This document shows positions 1-10,682 of a stretch of DNA of 47,125 bases, piece by piece. Positions within the stretch are counted from its first letter, which is position 1, and each line of letters begins with the position of its first letter. Below the pieces are notes generated by a model. That model did not search any database. It was not told where the DNA came from and was given only the letters and a program-made list of their open reading frames with translations. The DNA is from Deltaproteobacteria bacterium. GTDB lineage: Bacteria; Myxococcota; Myxococcia; Myxococcales; 40CM-4-68-19. The DNA lies in the NCBI GenBank assembly GCA_025358085.1, contig JANYKT010000012.1, positions 1 through 47,125 of the forward strand, read 5' to 3'. The position numbers and the translations under genes were made by a program.

Positions 1-797
1 TGGCGCAGGAGGATCCTACCTTCAACGTGCGGACGGATATCGACTCGGGCCAGACGATCATTGCGGGAATGGGTGAGCTGCACCTTGAGATCATCGTCGA
101 CCGCATGATGCGTGAGTACAAGGTTGAGGCGAACGTCGGCAAGCCTCAGGTCAATTATCGCGAGACGATCCGTTCGAATGCGGATGCCGAGGGCAAGTAC
201 ATCCGCCAGACGGGCGGGCGCGGCCAGTACGGGCATGTCTGGCTGCGCGTGAGGCCGGGCGCGGCGGGCACGGGGTTCGTCTTCATCGACAAGACCGTCG
301 GCGGCTCTATTCCACGGGAGTTCATCGCGCCAGTGGGGAAGGGCGTGGCCGAGGCGCTCGAGGGCGGCGTGCTGGCGGGCTACCCCATGGTGGACGTGGA
401 GGTCGAACTCTTCGACGGCAGCTTCCACGACGTGGACTCGAACGAGATGGCGTTCAAGATTGCCGGGTCGATCGGGTTCAAGGAGGCCGCCAACAAGGCG
501 GGCCCCATCCTGCTCGAGCCCATCATGGCCACGGAGGTGATCGTGCCGGAGAGCTTCATGGGCACGGTCATCGGCGATCTCAGCTCGCGGCGCGGTAAAA
601 TTCTCGGCATGGAGCCCCGCGCCGGAGCCCAGGTGGTCACCGCGCAAGTGCCGCTCGCAGAAATGTTCGGCTACTCGACCAGCCTGCGTTCTTCGAGTGA
701 GGGGCGCGCAATTTATACGATGCAATTTCATCACTACGCACCTGTGCCAGGGCACATCTGTGAACAGCTGATTGCAAAGAGTAAGGGTTTGGCGTAA
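1..797 (+). CDS. fusA: Elongation factor G, C-terminal part (partial at window start)
   Basis: EF-G is the GTPase that drives tRNA-mRNA translocation on the ribosome. The reading frame is open from base 3 and gives 264 residues, which cover the end of domain III, domain IV and domain V; the G domain lies outside the window. Seen directly: the domain IV stretch [12 protein letters not shown], the [10 protein letters not shown] block, and the domain V ending [16 protein letters not shown]. Full-length EF-G is about 690 residues, so roughly 60 percent is missing. It is followed after 74 bases by tuf, as in the str operon (rpsL-rpsG-fusA-tuf). No oddity is visible in the part present. Confidence 0.97.
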   Translation, partial: AQEDPTFNVRTDIDSGQTIIAGMGELHLEIIVDRMMREYKVEANVGKPQVNYRETIRSNADAEGKYIRQTGGRGQYGHVWLRVRPGAAGTGFVFIDKTVGGSIPREFIAPVGKGVAEALEGGVLAGYPMVDVEVELFDGSFHDVDSNEMAFKIAGSIGFKEAANKAGPILLEPIMATEVIVPESFMGTVIGDLSSRRGKILGMEPRAGAQVVTAQVPLAEMFGYSTSLRSSSEGRAIYTMQFHHYAPVPGHICEQLIAKSKGLA

Positions 798-871
798 AAG
801 GCCCGCCCCTTCAGAAGACCTGAAACAGAACAACACCATTTCACCAGCAGAACCGTGAGGAGCAGAAGGCC

Positions 872-2077
<1,206 letters not shown>

Positions 2078-2085
2078 AGAACTCG

Positions 2086-2128
2086 CCGCTGCGCGAGGCG
2101 GAAACCTCGCGCAGCGGCATATTTTTTT
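2086..2128 (+). terminator. Intrinsic terminator or attenuator between tuf and rpsJ
   Basis: A perfect 13-bp stem (arms 2086-2098 and 2105-2117, CCGCTGCGCGAGG and its complement) closes a 6-base loop. Three bases later comes a run of seven T (2122-2128). This is a textbook Rho-independent terminator. Only 22 bases separate it from the rpsJ start, which leaves no room for a promoter, so the ribosomal-protein operon must be served by read-through or by a promoter inside tuf. Confidence 0.88.
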
Positions 2129-2150
2129 CGGTCTTTGAGAAGAGGTTTTG

Positions 2151-2459
2151 ATGGCGACCCAGAAGATCCGGATCCGGCTGAAGGCGTACGATTACAAGCT
2201 GCTCGATCAGTCGGCCGGCGAGATCGTCGAGACGGCGAAGCGCACTGGCGCCAAGGTGGTGGGACCCATCCCGCTGCCGACGCGCATCAACAAGTTCACC
2301 GTGCTCCGCTCGCCGCACGTCGACAAGAAATCGCGCGAGCAGTTCGAGATTCGGACGCACAAGCGTCTCCTCGACATCCTCGAGCCCACCCAGCAGACGT
2401 TGGACGCCCTGATGAAGCTCGATTTGAGCGCCGGCGTCGACGTGGAAATCAAGAGCTAA
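2151..2459 (+). CDS. rpsJ: 30S ribosomal protein S10
   Basis: S10 is a 30S head protein that also pairs with NusB in transcription antitermination. The product has 102 residues, the family length, and begins [21 protein letters not shown], matching the family start; a TTG three bases upstream is less likely to be used. A purine-rich GAAGAGG lies upstream. It is the first gene of the S10 cluster, just after the tuf terminator. Two bases after its stop the next gene is rplD, not rplC as expected, so L3 is missing at this junction. Confidence 0.97.
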   Translation: MATQKIRIRLKAYDYKLLDQSAGEIVETAKRTGAKVVGPIPLPTRINKFTVLRSPHVDKKSREQFEIRTHKRLLDILEPTQQTLDALMKLDLSAGVDVEIKS

Positions 2460-2461
2460 TC

Positions 2462-3091
2462 ATGGCCACCCTCGACGTCATCAACCTCGAGAAGCAAAAG
2501 GTCGGCACCATCGACCTTGCCGACGCCATCGTGAACGCGGACCTCAGCAACTCCGAGGCGCTCTTTTACGAGGTCGTGAAGGCGCAGCTCGCCTCCCGGC
2601 GCGCCGGAACCCAGGCGGTCAAGAATCGCTCGCTGGTCTCCGGCGGCGGCAAGAAGCCGTACAAGCAGAAGGGCACAGGCCGTGCTCGCCAGGGCTCCAT
2701 CCGCGCTTCGCAGTGGGTCGGCGGAGGCAAGGCGATGGGCCCCAAGCAGCGCGACCACGAGTACCACGTACCGAAGAAGGTCCGGCGGGCGGCCATCCGC
2801 GCCGCGATCAGCAAGCGCCTGGCGGACAAAGCGCTGGTGATCGTCGATGCCTGGGCTCCGGGCAAGGCCTCCACCAAAGAGGCTGTCAATACCTTCGCGA
2901 AGCTCGGCATCGAGAACGCGCTGGTCCTGGGCATCAAGGGCGTGAACGAGACACTGTTCCGCTCGGTCCGCAACGCGAAAAACTACAAGTTCCTGCCCGT
3001 CGAGGGCGCGAACGTCTATGACATCCTCAAGCACCACGTGCTCGTCCTGACCAGGGACTCCGCGAAGGCGCTGGAAGGAGCGCTCTCGTGA
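2462..3091 (+). CDS. rplD: 50S ribosomal protein L4
   Basis: L4 lines the peptide exit tunnel and in many bacteria also represses its own operon. The 209-residue product has the family's conserved loop block [19 protein letters not shown] and the C-terminal [16 protein letters not shown]. The ATG lies two bases after the rpsJ stop with no clear Shine-Dalgarno sequence, so translation is probably coupled to rpsJ. Its stop overlaps the GTG start of rplW. The gene that normally precedes it, rplC, is absent. Confidence 0.97.
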   Translation: MATLDVINLEKQKVGTIDLADAIVNADLSNSEALFYEVVKAQLASRRAGTQAVKNRSLVSGGGKKPYKQKGTGRARQGSIRASQWVGGGKAMGPKQRDHEYHVPKKVRRAAIRAAISKRLADKALVIVDAWAPGKASTKEAVNTFAKLGIENALVLGIKGVNETLFRSVRNAKNYKFLPVEGANVYDILKHHVLVLTRDSAKALEGALS

Positions 3092-3375
3092 ACCGCTACG
3101 ACATCATCAAGCGCCCGCTCGACACTGAAAAGCTGGACCGGATCCGTGACCGCGAGAACAAGTTCGCCTTCGAAATCGACCTCAAGGCCAACAAGACCGA
3201 GGTCAAGCAGGCGATCGAGCAGCTCTTCAAGGTCAAGGTGGTCGACGTGAAGACCGCCATCGTGCGCGGGAAGTTCCGCCGCATCGGCAAGTCGGAAGGC
3301 CAGAAGAGCAACTGGAAGAAGGCCATCGTGACGCTCAAAGAGGGCGACGCGATCTCCCTGTTCGAGGGCAAGTAA
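3088..3375 (+). CDS. rplW: 50S ribosomal protein L23
   Basis: L23 sits at the exit of the ribosomal tunnel and is the docking site for trigger factor and SRP. The 95-residue product has the family's start ([12 protein letters not shown]) and the block [21 protein letters not shown]. Translation starts at GTG, which overlaps the rplD stop by four bases (GTGA), so the two are probably coupled. It ends directly before the ATG of rplB with no spacer. Length is normal for the family. Confidence 0.96.
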   Translation: MNRYDIIKRPLDTEKLDRIRDRENKFAFEIDLKANKTEVKQAIEQLFKVKVVDVKTAIVRGKFRRIGKSEGQKSNWKKAIVTLKEGDAISLFEGK

Positions 3376-4212
3376 ATGGGACTCAAATTCTACAAGCCGA
3401 CAAGCCCGGCACGACGGTCGACCACGTCCCCGGACTTCGCTGAAATCACGCGCTCAACCCCGGAAAAGAAACTCACCAAGCCTCTCAAGGGCACGGGCGG
3501 GCGAAACGTCCACGGGCGCATCACCACGCGGCATCGCGGCGGCGGTCACAAGCAGCGCATCCGCATCATCGACTGGAAGCGCGGCAAGGAAGGCGTTTCG
3601 GCCAAGGTCGCATCTATTGAGTACGACCCCAACCGGTCGGCCCGCCTGGCGCTGCTCCACTATACCGACGGCGAGAAGGCTTACATTCTCTGGCCGGTCG
3701 GCGTGAACGTCGGCGACGTGCTGCAGTCTGGCGAGGCCGTCGACATCCGCCCGGGCAACTGCTTGCCGCTGCACGCCATCTCGCTCGGCACCGTGATCCA
3801 CAACGTCGAGATGAAGAAGGGCCACGGCGCGCAGATGATCCGCTCGGCCGGCTCCTTCGGGCAGTTGATGGCGAAGGAAGGCAAGTACGCGCAGATCCGC
3901 ATGCCCTCGACCGAGGTCCGCAAGATCCTGCTCGAGTGCCGAGCGACTGTTGGACAGCTCGGCAACACCGAGCACGAAATCGTTCGCATCGGCAAGGCCG
4001 GTCGCAACCGCTGGAAGGGCTGGCGCCCCACGACCCGCGGTCTCGCCATGAACCCGGTCGACCACCCGCACGGTGGCGGCGAAGGCAAGTCCGGCCAAGG
4101 CAACCCGCACCCGGTTTCTCCCTGGGGCATGCCGACCAAGGGCTACAAGACGCGCAAGAACAAGACTACGACCAAATTCATCATCAAGCGCCGCGACAAG
4201 GGCGTGAGGTAG
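3376..4212 (+). CDS. rplB: 50S ribosomal protein L2
   Basis: L2 binds 23S rRNA near the peptidyl-transferase centre and helps join the subunits. The product has 278 residues, the family length. It shows the N-terminal YKPTSPARR block, the [19 protein letters not shown] segment, and the C-terminal [14 protein letters not shown] motif that includes the conserved functional histidine. The gene begins right after the rplW stop and is followed after three bases by rpsS. Confidence 0.98.
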   Translation: MGLKFYKPTSPARRSTTSPDFAEITRSTPEKKLTKPLKGTGGRNVHGRITTRHRGGGHKQRIRIIDWKRGKEGVSAKVASIEYDPNRSARLALLHYTDGEKAYILWPVGVNVGDVLQSGEAVDIRPGNCLPLHAISLGTVIHNVEMKKGHGAQMIRSAGSFGQLMAKEGKYAQIRMPSTEVRKILLECRATVGQLGNTEHEIVRIGKAGRNRWKGWRPTTRGLAMNPVDHPHGGGEGKSGQGNPHPVSPWGMPTKGYKTRKNKTTTKFIIKRRDKGVR

Positions 4213-4215
4213 CCG

Positions 4216-4539
4216 ATGGCACGTTCAATCAAGAAGGGGCCGTTCATCGACAAGCACCTCGTCAAGAAGGTCGACGAGATGAACCGCTCGAGCCAGAAGA
4301 AGGTCGTCAAGACCTGGTCGCGCCGCTCGACCATCGTGCCCGACCTGGTCGGCCACACATTTGCGGTCCACAACGGCCGCAAGTTCATTCCGGTGTTCGT
4401 CACCGAGAACATGGTCGGCCACAAGCTCGGCGAGTTCTCGCCGACGCGCACCTTCCACGGGCACACCGGTGACAAGAAGGCGACCAAGCCAGGCGCCGCT
4501 CCTGCTGCTGCCGCCGCCGCGCCGCCGGCTGGAAAGTAG
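4216..4539 (+). CDS. rpsS: 30S ribosomal protein S19 with Ala/Pro-rich tail
   Basis: S19 forms a pair with S13 in the 30S head near the A-site tRNA. The core of about 90 residues is typical ([18 protein letters not shown], then [25 protein letters not shown]). After it comes an extra tail of about 18 residues made mostly of Ala, Pro, Gly and Lys. Such tails recur on several ribosomal proteins in this cluster. It follows rplB closely and precedes rplV, with an AGGAAGGA sequence just after its stop serving the next gene. Confidence 0.97.
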   Translation: MARSIKKGPFIDKHLVKKVDEMNRSSQKKVVKTWSRRSTIVPDLVGHTFAVHNGRKFIPVFVTENMVGHKLGEFSPTRTFHGHTGDKKATKPGAAPAAAAAAPPAGK

Positions 4540-4552
4540 GAAGGACACGACT

Positions 4553-4972
4553 ATGGACGCCATCGCCAAGCTCAAGTACCTCCGCATCACGCCGCGCAAA
4601 GTGCGCATCGTGGCCGACCTGATCCGCGGCAAGAAGGTCGATCAGGCTCTCGCGCAGCTCGCCTACGTCGAGAAGCGCGCGGCCGAACCGCTCGCCAAGC
4701 TGCTGCGCAGCGCGGTGGCCAACGCCGATCAGGCCGCGAAGGGCCAGCTCGACGCCGACGCGTTGTTCGTCAAGTCGTTGATGGTTGACCAGGGGCCGTC
4801 GCTGCGGCGCTTCATGCCGCGCGCGATGGGCCGGGCCTTCAAGGTTCTGAAGAAGACCAGCCACATCGTCCTGACGGTGAGCGACGACGCGATGCCGAAG
4901 AAGAAGGTCGCCGCGAAGCCCCGTAAGCAGTCGAAGAAGAAGGCAACCCCCACCGCCACCGCGAAGGCTTAG
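4553..4972 (+). CDS. rplV: 50S ribosomal protein L22 with basic C-terminal tail
   Basis: L22 lines the exit tunnel and its beta-hairpin loop is a macrolide-resistance site. The 139-residue product starts [26 protein letters not shown], typical of the family, and has the conserved [12 protein letters not shown] hairpin region. Family length is about 110, so roughly 28 residues at the C-terminus are extra; they are rich in Lys, Ala and Thr. The start was chosen at the ATG preceded by AGGAAGGA; upstream in-frame codons overlap rpsS. Confidence 0.96.
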   Translation: MDAIAKLKYLRITPRKVRIVADLIRGKKVDQALAQLAYVEKRAAEPLAKLLRSAVANADQAAKGQLDADALFVKSLMVDQGPSLRRFMPRAMGRAFKVLKKTSHIVLTVSDDAMPKKKVAAKPRKQSKKKATPTATAKA

Positions 4973-4980
4973 GAGAAGAC

Positions 4981-5697
4981 ATGGGTCAGAAAGTAAATCC
5001 GATTGGCTTCCGCCTGGGCGTCATCCGCACCTGGGACTCCAAGTGGTATGAGGAAAAGAATTACGCCAAGTGGCTCCACGAGGACATTCGCCTTCGCGAA
5101 TATGTGAAGAAGAAGCTCGGGTCGGCCGGCATCAGCAAGGTCGAAATCGAGCGCGCCGCGAACAAGGTGAAGGTCAACGTGCACACCGCGCGTCCCGGCA
5201 TCGTCATCGGCAAGCGCGGCGCAGGCATCGAGAGCATCAAGAAGGAGCTCCAGGCTTTCACCGCCAACGAGGTCTTCCTCAACATCGTTGAAGTGCGCAA
5301 GGCCGAGGTCGACGCGCAGTTGGTGGCCGAGAACATCACCACCCAGCTCGAGCGTCGCATCGCTTTCCGCCGTGCGATGAAGAAGGCGATCCAGACGGCG
5401 CAGAAGTTCGGCGCCAAAGGCATTCGCGTCGCTTGCTCGGGCCGCCTGGGCGGCGCCGAAATGGCCCGCTACGAGTGGTACCGCGAAGGTCGCGTGCCGC
5501 TCCACACGCTGCGCGCCGACATTGACTACGGTTTCGCCGAGGCCAAGACCACCTACGGCAAGATCGGCTGCAAAGTCTGGATTTTCCGCGGTGAGATCCT
5601 TCCCGAGACGACCCAGGCTGGCAGCGACAAGGGCCGCCAGGTTCCCCGCCCCTCCGCACCGCGCGCGACCACCGCGTCGACGGTGCCCGTTCAGTAG
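4981..5697 (+). CDS. rpsC: 30S ribosomal protein S3
   Basis: S3 forms part of the mRNA entry channel on the 30S head. The 238-residue product has the N-terminal [14 protein letters not shown], the KH-domain GxxIGxxG motif ([12 protein letters not shown]), and the C-terminal domain with [10 protein letters not shown] and [24 protein letters not shown] short Pro/Ala/Thr/Ser-rich tail ends the protein. AGGAGAAG just upstream of the ATG is the ribosome binding site. Length is at the normal upper range. Confidence 0.98.
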   Translation: MGQKVNPIGFRLGVIRTWDSKWYEEKNYAKWLHEDIRLREYVKKKLGSAGISKVEIERAANKVKVNVHTARPGIVIGKRGAGIESIKKELQAFTANEVFLNIVEVRKAEVDAQLVAENITTQLERRIAFRRAMKKAIQTAQKFGAKGIRVACSGRLGGAEMARYEWYREGRVPLHTLRADIDYGFAEAKTTYGKIGCKVWIFRGEILPETTQAGSDKGRQVPRPSAPRATTASTVPVQ

Positions 5698-5729
5698 TTT
5701 CGATCACTTTTCGATAACGAGATCACGCC

Positions 5730-6152
5730 ATGATGCAGCCATCGCGCACCAAGTTCCGCAAGCAGCAGAAAGGCCGCCACAAGGGCAAGGCCTACCGCGG
5801 CGGCGACCTCGCCTTCGGAGACTACGGTCTCAAGGTGATGGAAGGCGGCCGCCTCACCGCGCGCCAGATCGAGGCGGGTCGCATTGCCATGACCCGCTTC
5901 ATCAAGCGCGGCGGCAAGGTCTGGATCCGGGTGTTTCCGGATAAGCCGGTGACCAAGAAGCCGGCCGAAACCCGCATGGGTCACGGCAAAGGCAACGTCG
6001 AGGAGTACGTCGCGGTGGTGAAGCTCGGCCGCATCCTCTACGAGATGGAAGGCGTGACCGAGCAGGTCGCGAAGGAAGCGTTTACGCTCGCGGCGCACAA
6101 GCTGCCGCTGACCACGAAGATCGTCCGTCGCTCCGCCGAGCTGGGCGCGTAG
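5730..6152 (+). CDS. rplP: 50S ribosomal protein L16
   Basis: L16 organises the A-site region of the large subunit. The 140-residue product begins [16 protein letters not shown], which fits the family's MLxPxRxKxRK start and so supports this ATG over the one three bases later. The conserved GKG and [20 protein letters not shown] blocks are present. The usual Trp of the last block is Tyr. Spacing to rpsC is 32 bases and rpmC follows after 16 bases behind an AGGGAGGA sequence. Confidence 0.97.
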   Translation: MMQPSRTKFRKQQKGRHKGKAYRGGDLAFGDYGLKVMEGGRLTARQIEAGRIAMTRFIKRGGKVWIRVFPDKPVTKKPAETRMGHGKGNVEEYVAVVKLGRILYEMEGVTEQVAKEAFTLAAHKLPLTTKIVRRSAELGA

Positions 6153-6168
6153 GGAGGACTGAAAAATC

Positions 6169-6441
6169 ATGAAAGCTACCGAGCTGAAAGATCTGGCCCT
6201 CGAGGAGCTGACCCGCCGCGCGGGTGAGATTCGCGAGAACCTGTTCAACCTGAAAATCCGTCGTCGCGCCGGCACGCTCGACTCGACCGCGGACGTGACC
6301 AAGAACAAGCGCGACCTCGCGCGCATCCTGACCGTGCTGACCCAGAAGAATGGCAACTCGAAGGCGCAGCGTCACACCGCGCCCCCGGGAGCCGCATCGG
6401 TCAAGGCACCTGTTCCGGCCCCGGCCGGCGTGAAGGAATAA
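6169..6441 (+). CDS. rpmC: 50S ribosomal protein L29 with Ala/Pro tail
   Basis: L29 is a small helical protein next to L23 at the tunnel exit. The first 60 or so residues are typical ([32 protein letters not shown], then [14 protein letters not shown]). Family length is 60-70, so about 28 residues at the C-terminus are extra, rich in Ala, Pro and Val. This is one of several low-complexity tails in this cluster. A GGGAGGA ribosome binding site precedes the ATG. rpsQ starts three bases after its stop. Confidence 0.95.
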   Translation: MKATELKDLALEELTRRAGEIRENLFNLKIRRRAGTLDSTADVTKNKRDLARILTVLTQKNGNSKAQRHTAPPGAASVKAPVPAPAGVKE

Positions 6442-6444
6442 GCA

Positions 6445-6741
6445 ATGTCCGAGATTACCGAAAACGCGCAGCAGCCCTCGGCAGAGCGCGGCCGCCCCAA
6501 GACCCGCACCGGAATCGTCCTCTCCAACAAGATGACGAAGACGGTGGTGGTTCAGGTCGAGCGCCGCATGAAGCACGGCCAATACGGCAAGTACTTGACC
6601 GAGAAAAAGAAGTACAAGGCGCACGACGAGAAACAGGAATGCAACCCGGGAGACAAGGTCCGGATCGCCGAGACGCGCCCGATGTCGAAGGAGAAGCGCT
6701 GGCGTGTTGCCGAGATCATCGAGAAGGCGACGGAGATTTAG
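6445..6741 (+). CDS. rpsQ: 30S ribosomal protein S17
   Basis: S17 is a primary 16S rRNA binder of the OB-fold type. The 98-residue product has the core blocks [29 protein letters not shown] and [22 protein letters not shown]. About 18 residues at the N-terminus before the core are extra compared with the shortest family members and are polar. The ATG follows the rpmC stop at three bases. rplN follows at two bases. Confidence 0.96.
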   Translation: MSEITENAQQPSAERGRPKTRTGIVLSNKMTKTVVVQVERRMKHGQYGKYLTEKKKYKAHDEKQECNPGDKVRIAETRPMSKEKRWRVAEIIEKATEI

Positions 6742-6743
6742 CC

Positions 6744-7112
6744 ATGATTCAGACAACCACTGTGCTTGACGTCGCCGACAACAGCGGCGCCAAAAAGATT
6801 TCCTGCATCAAGGTGCTCGGCGGCAGCAAGCGCCGCTATGCCACCATCGGCGACGTCATCGTCGTCTCCGTCAAGGAGGCGCTGGTGAACGCCAAAGTGA
6901 AGAAGGGCGAGGTCGGCCGTGCCGTCATCGTCCGCACCCGCAAGGAGATCAAGCGGCCCGACGGCAGCTACATCAAGTTCGACTCCAACAGCGCGGTCAT
7001 GGTGACCAAGGAGAACGAGCCCATCGGCACGCGCATCTTCGGACCGGTCGCCCGCGAGCTCCGCGCCCGCAAGTTCATGAAGATCATTTCGCTCGCGCCC
7101 GAGGTCCTCTAG
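6744..7112 (+). CDS. rplN: 50S ribosomal protein L14
   Basis: L14 is at the subunit interface (bridge B8) and binds the silencing factor RsfS. The 122-residue product is the family length and starts [33 protein letters not shown], with the typical ending [12 protein letters not shown]. The ATG was chosen two bases after the rpsQ stop; longer readings only run back into rpsQ. rplX follows after two bases. Confidence 0.98.
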   Translation: MIQTTTVLDVADNSGAKKISCIKVLGGSKRRYATIGDVIVVSVKEALVNAKVKKGEVGRAVIVRTRKEIKRPDGSYIKFDSNSAVMVTKENEPIGTRIFGPVARELRARKFMKIISLAPEVL

Positions 7113-7114
7113 TC

Positions 7115-7450
7115 ATGGCGCGCACAGCGATCCGCATCAAGAAGGGCGACACGGTCTTCGTCCGCTCCGGCAAGGAGAAGGGCAAGACAGGCAAGGTGCT
7201 CGAAGTGCAGCACGAGCGCCAGCGCGCCATCGTCGAGAAGCTGATGGTTTTCAAGCGCCACATCAAGCGCGGCAAGAATCCCGCGGCGCCTGATGGTGGC
7301 ATCGACGAGCGCGAAGGCAGCATCCATATTTCCAACCTCGCGCTCATTGACCCCGAATCGAAGAAGCCGACCCGCATCGGTACCAAGGTGCTGGAGAGCG
7401 GCAAGCGCGTCCGCGTCGCCAAGAAGAGCGGCACGCAGCTCGATCAGTAA
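7115..7450 (+). CDS. rplX: 50S ribosomal protein L24
   Basis: L24 starts 50S assembly and later sits near the tunnel exit. The 111-residue product has the KOW motif region ([24 protein letters not shown]) and the family block [26 protein letters not shown]. The length is normal. Two bases separate it from rplN, and rplE begins 14 bases downstream. Confidence 0.97.
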   Translation: MARTAIRIKKGDTVFVRSGKEKGKTGKVLEVQHERQRAIVEKLMVFKRHIKRGKNPAAPDGGIDEREGSIHISNLALIDPESKKPTRIGTKVLESGKRVRVAKKSGTQLDQ

Positions 7451-7464
7451 AGGCGGAATCAAAC

Positions 7465-8193
7465 ATGGCCGACGACAAGAAGAAGAACGACGAAGAGAAG
7501 CCGAAGAAGCACGCCGGCGGTGAGGGTCCCGTCACCGATCCCAAGGCGGCAGGCTCGGGTGAGAAGAAGCCCAAAAAGGGCTCGCGTAAGGAGAAGGCTC
7601 CTGCGACCATCGCCGCCGCGCCAGGCAAGGCCAGGGCGAAGGGCGACAAGCCCCCGCGCGCGTCCGAGTCCTACAAGACCACGGTGGCGCCAGCCTTGAT
7701 GAAGGAGTTTGGGTACAAGAACCCCATGCAGGTGCCCAAGATCGAAAAGATCGTCGTCAATATGGGTCTCGGCGAGGCTATCAACAACAACAAGCTCATC
7801 GAGCAGGGCGAAGAGCAGATGATGGCGATCACCGGTCAGAAGGGTGTCGTCACCCGCTCGCGCAAGAGCATCGCGAATTTCAAGCTCCGCGAGAACCAGG
7901 CCATCGGTGTCATGGTCACGCTGCGGAAGGCTCGTATGTACGAGTTCTTCGACCGCCTGGTGAGCGTGGCGTTGCCTCGTGTCCGCGACTTCAAGGGCGT
8001 CTCGTCGAAGTCGTTCGACGGCAAGGGCAACTTCACCCTTGGCATCCGCGAGCAGATCATCTTTCCCGAGATCAACTACGACAAGATCGAGAAGATCAAG
8101 GGCATGAACATCACGATCGTGACCACCGCGCAGAACGACGAAGAAGGTCGCGCGCTTCTCAAGCACATGGGCATGCCGTTCCGCACGGCTTAA
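7465..8193 (+). CDS. rplE: 50S ribosomal protein L5 with long basic N-terminal extension
   Basis: L5 binds 5S rRNA and contacts the P-site tRNA. The core starts near residue 65 ([38 protein letters not shown]) and runs to the normal end. Family length is about 180, so about 60 residues are added at the N-terminus, rich in Lys, Glu, Gly and Ala and predicted to be disordered. The extension is in the same open frame from an ATG 14 bases after rplX. A start nearer the core is not obvious, since no Met occurs before residue 77. The longer form is therefore preferred. Confidence 0.95.
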   Translation: MADDKKKNDEEKPKKHAGGEGPVTDPKAAGSGEKKPKKGSRKEKAPATIAAAPGKARAKGDKPPRASESYKTTVAPALMKEFGYKNPMQVPKIEKIVVNMGLGEAINNNKLIEQGEEQMMAITGQKGVVTRSRKSIANFKLRENQAIGVMVTLRKARMYEFFDRLVSVALPRVRDFKGVSSKSFDGKGNFTLGIREQIIFPEINYDKIEKIKGMNITIVTTAQNDEEGRALLKHMGMPFRTA

Positions 8194-8208
8194 CAAGGAT
8201 TATCGAAT

Positions 8209-8403
8209 ATGGCCAAGCTGTCCAAGATTGCTCAGGCAAAGCGGCTCGCACTCAAGCCGAAGTTCAAGGTGCGGGCTTATAACCGCTGCACCCTCTGCGG
8301 CCGCAACCGCGCCTTCCTGCGTAAGTTCGCAATGTGCCGCATCTGCTTCCGCAATCGTGCCCTGAAGGGCGAGATCACGGGAGTGATCAAGTCGTCCTGG
8401 TAA
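8209..8403 (+). CDS. rpsN: 30S ribosomal protein S14, zinc-binding type
   Basis: S14 is a 30S head protein. At 64 residues this is the short form with a zinc knuckle: Cys-Thr-Leu-Cys and Cys-Arg-Ile-Cys pairs are visible ([20 protein letters not shown]). The zinc form is the one replaced by a zinc-free paralogue under zinc starvation in some bacteria; no such paralogue is in the window. It lies 15 bases after rplE with an AAGGA site. rpsH follows after 72 bases. Confidence 0.97.
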   Translation: MAKLSKIAQAKRLALKPKFKVRAYNRCTLCGRNRAFLRKFAMCRICFRNRALKGEITGVIKSSW

Positions 8404-8475
8404 AAAATTTTCGTCTTACTGATTCATCCAGCGAGCCGCAGCGCCCACGGGTACGAGTGGCCGGAGGTAGTGCAT

Positions 8476-8874
8476 ATGAGCATGACCGATCCAATTGCGG
8501 ATCTGCTGACCAGAATCCGCAACGCACAGCGCGCCGGGCTCGAGAAGATCGAGCTGCCGTCCTCGAAGCTGAAGATCAAGGTCTGTGAGGTCCTGCGCAA
8601 CGAAGGCTTCGTTCGCGAGGTGACTCACAAGGCCAACAGCCACCAGGGGACCCTCGAGGTCGGGCTCAAGTACGACAGCGACAAGCGGCCGGCCATCAGC
8701 GAGATCAAGCGCCAGTCGAAGCCAGGCTTGCGCCGCTATGTGGCTTACTCCGATATCCCCAAGGTCATGAATGGCCTGGGCATCGCGATCCTCTCCACGT
8801 CCAAGGGCGTGCTGGTGGACCGCGAGGCCCGCAAGCAGCATCTGGGTGGCGAGTTGCTCGCCACGGTTTGGTAG
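8476..8874 (+). CDS. rpsH: 30S ribosomal protein S8
   Basis: S8 is a primary 16S rRNA binder in the 30S platform and in some bacteria represses the spc operon. The 132-residue product has the family start MSMTDPIADLLTRIRNA and the C-terminal STSKGVLVDREARKQHLGGELLATVW. A GGAGG at 8463-8467 lies eight bases from the ATG at 8476, which decides this start over the GTG at 8470. The gene follows a 72-base spacer. Confidence 0.97.
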   Translation: MSMTDPIADLLTRIRNAQRAGLEKIELPSSKLKIKVCEVLRNEGFVREVTHKANSHQGTLEVGLKYDSDKRPAISEIKRQSKPGLRRYVAYSDIPKVMNGLGIAILSTSKGVLVDREARKQHLGGELLATVW

Positions 8875-8882
8875 GAGAGACC

Positions 8883-9425
8883 ATGTCCCGTATTGGAAGA
8901 ATGGTTATCAAGGTTCCGGACAAGGTGAAGGTGTCCGTGCAGCCTGGGCTCGTCAACGTCGAGGGGCCCAAAGGCAAGGTCGCCCAGAAGCTTGACCGTG
9001 AGATGAAGGTCGTCCACGAGAAGGGCGAGATCCGGGTCGAGCGTCCCAATGACTCGCGTCGATCGCGGCAGCTGCACGGGTTGACCCGCTCCCTGGTCGC
9101 CAACATGATCCAGGGCGTGACCACCGGCTTTGCGCGGTCGCTCGATATCTCAGGCGTCGGCTACAAGGCGGAGATCAAGGGCAAAGAGATCCACCTCCTG
9201 CTGGGCTATTCGCACGTTGTCATTTATCCGTTGCCCGAAGGCGTGACCGCGCAGTACGACGCCAAGGCCAACCGGCTGACGGTGGCGGGCGCGGACAAGC
9301 ACCAGATCGGTCTGGTTGCCTCCGAGATCCGCAAGCTGCGTCCTCCCGAGCCCTACAAGGGCAAGGGTGTGAAGTACGCAGAGGAAACTATCCGCCGCAA
9401 GCAGGGCAAAACGGGAGCCGCTTAA
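8883..9425 (+). CDS. rplF: 50S ribosomal protein L6
   Basis: L6 is near the base of the L7/L12 stalk by the factor-binding site. The 180-residue product starts MSRIGRMVIKVPDKV and has the two repeated halves with the signature RPPEPYKGKGVKYAEE near the end. A GGAGAGA site precedes the ATG at 8883; a longer reading from a GTG overlapping rpsH is less likely. rplR starts at the base after its stop. Confidence 0.97.
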   Translation: MSRIGRMVIKVPDKVKVSVQPGLVNVEGPKGKVAQKLDREMKVVHEKGEIRVERPNDSRRSRQLHGLTRSLVANMIQGVTTGFARSLDISGVGYKAEIKGKEIHLLLGYSHVVIYPLPEGVTAQYDAKANRLTVAGADKHQIGLVASEIRKLRPPEPYKGKGVKYAEETIRRKQGKTGAA

Positions 9426-9803
9426 ATGTCCGCGACAACGAATCAGAAGAAGAAGACGTTGCGGGCGAGGCGTGCGCACCACATCCGGCTTCGGGTCGAG
9501 GGAAGCCAGGAGCGCCCGCGCCTCTCGGTGTACCGCAGCCTGAATCACATCTATGCGCAGGTGATCGACGACATGAGCGGCAAGACGCTGCTCGCGGCGT
9601 CGACGCTCTCGCCCGAGCTGAAGGACTCCCCGGCGGCTGAGGCCAAGAAGAAAGACCAGGCCAAGGAAGTCGGCAAGCTGGTGGCGAAGAAGTGCAAAGA
9701 GGCGAAGATCGAAGCGGTCGTGTTCGACAGGAACGGGTTCAACTACCACGGCCGCATCGCTGCCGTTGCCGAGGGCGCCCGCGAGGGCGGCCTCAAGTTC
9801 TAG
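9426..9803 (+). CDS. rplR: 50S ribosomal protein L18
   Basis: L18 binds 5S rRNA together with L5 and L25. The 125-residue product has the RLRVEGSQERPRLSVYRSLNHIYAQVIDD core and the C-terminal VVFDRNGFNYHGRIAAVAEGAREGGL typical of the family. It abuts the rplF stop. A GGAGA sequence close after its end serves rpsE. Length is normal. Confidence 0.97.
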   Translation: MSATTNQKKKTLRARRAHHIRLRVEGSQERPRLSVYRSLNHIYAQVIDDMSGKTLLAASTLSPELKDSPAAEAKKKDQAKEVGKLVAKKCKEAKIEAVVFDRNGFNYHGRIAAVAEGAREGGLKF

Positions 9804-9812
9804 GAGATTTTA

Positions 9813-10337
9813 ATGGCGGCACCGATCGATCCGAATGATCTGCCAGAGCTGAACGACCGCGTCGTTCACATCAACCGCGTGGCCAAAGTGGTCAAGGGCG
9901 GCCGGCGTTTCTCTTTCTCCGCGCTCATCGTCGTGGGCGATGGCCAGGGCCACGTCGGCGCCGGTCTGGGGAAGGCGAATGAGGTTCCTGAAGCCATCCG
10001 CAAGGGTGGCGAGCAGGCGAAGAAAAACCTCTTCAAGGTTCCTCTCTCAGGCCACACCATCCCGCACGAGGTCCTTGGCCATTTCGGCGCGGGACGCGTG
10101 TTGCTGAAGCCGGCGGGCGAGGGCACCGGCGTCATTGCCGGCGGCTCGGTGCGCGCGGTGCTCGAGGCAGTGGGCATCCGCAACATCCTGACCAAGTCGC
10201 AGGGTTCGCGGAATCCGCACAACGTCGTCAAAGCGGCTTTGGACGGCCTGCGCCGGCTGCGCTCGCCCGAAGATGTCGCCAAGATGCGCGGCAAGGAACT
10301 CTCCGAGATCCGCGATCACGGCGAGGAGGTGCGCTAA
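9813..10337 (+). CDS. rpsE: 30S ribosomal protein S5
   Basis: S5 takes part in decoding accuracy and mRNA unwinding at the entry channel. The 174-residue product has the N-terminal domain block [30 protein letters not shown] and the C-terminal domain starting near [11 protein letters not shown]. The last base of its TAA is the first base of the rpmD ATG, so the two are coupled. Length matches the family. Confidence 0.98.
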   Translation: MAAPIDPNDLPELNDRVVHINRVAKVVKGGRRFSFSALIVVGDGQGHVGAGLGKANEVPEAIRKGGEQAKKNLFKVPLSGHTIPHEVLGHFGAGRVLLKPAGEGTGVIAGGSVRAVLEAVGIRNILTKSQGSRNPHNVVKAALDGLRRLRSPEDVAKMRGKELSEIRDHGEEVR

Positions 10338-10597
10338 TGGCCGCTGGAATCCAGGTGAAGCTGGTCCGCGGCATGAGCGGCCACGACGAATCGCACCGCG
10401 CGACGCTCCGAGGCCTCGGCCTCACGCGCGTCGGCAAAATTCGAATCGTGCAAGACAACAAGGAGACCCGTGGCATGATCAACAAGGTCTCGTACCTGCT
10501 TGAGGTCACGGAGACGAAGGAAGAGTTCAAGCCCTTCGGCCGCCGCCAGTCGATCAAGGCGGCTCGCGCCGCTTCCGCAGCGCGCAATAAGGTCTAG
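10337..10597 (+). CDS. rpmD: 50S ribosomal protein L30, slightly extended
   Basis: L30 is a small 50S protein. The 86-residue product has the core (VKLVRGMSGHDESHRATLRGLGLTRVGK, then GMINKVSYLLEV). The usual length is about 60, so about 22 residues at the C-terminus are extra and are rich in Ala, Arg and Lys. The ATG overlaps the rpsE stop by one base. An unusually long spacer for this cluster, 85 bases, follows. Confidence 0.95.
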   Translation: MAAGIQVKLVRGMSGHDESHRATLRGLGLTRVGKIRIVQDNKETRGMINKVSYLLEVTETKEEFKPFGRRQSIKAARAASAARNKV

Positions 10598-10682
10598 GAC
10601 ACTGCAGAAGTTTGCAGTCTGCAGTTCACAAGTGTAGGCCGTCAGGCCGAGCGAGCGGGACGAGCCCGCGTTGGAGAGTGTG
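10598..10682 (+). other. rpmD-rplO spacer with two small inverted repeats
   Basis: This 85-base gap is long for the cluster. It holds ACTGCA-6-TGCAGT near its start and GCGGG-5-CCCGC near its end, just before the rplO ribosome binding site. Neither is followed by a T run, so neither looks like a terminator. They could be RNA processing or regulatory hairpins, but nothing more can be said. Confidence 0.4.
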
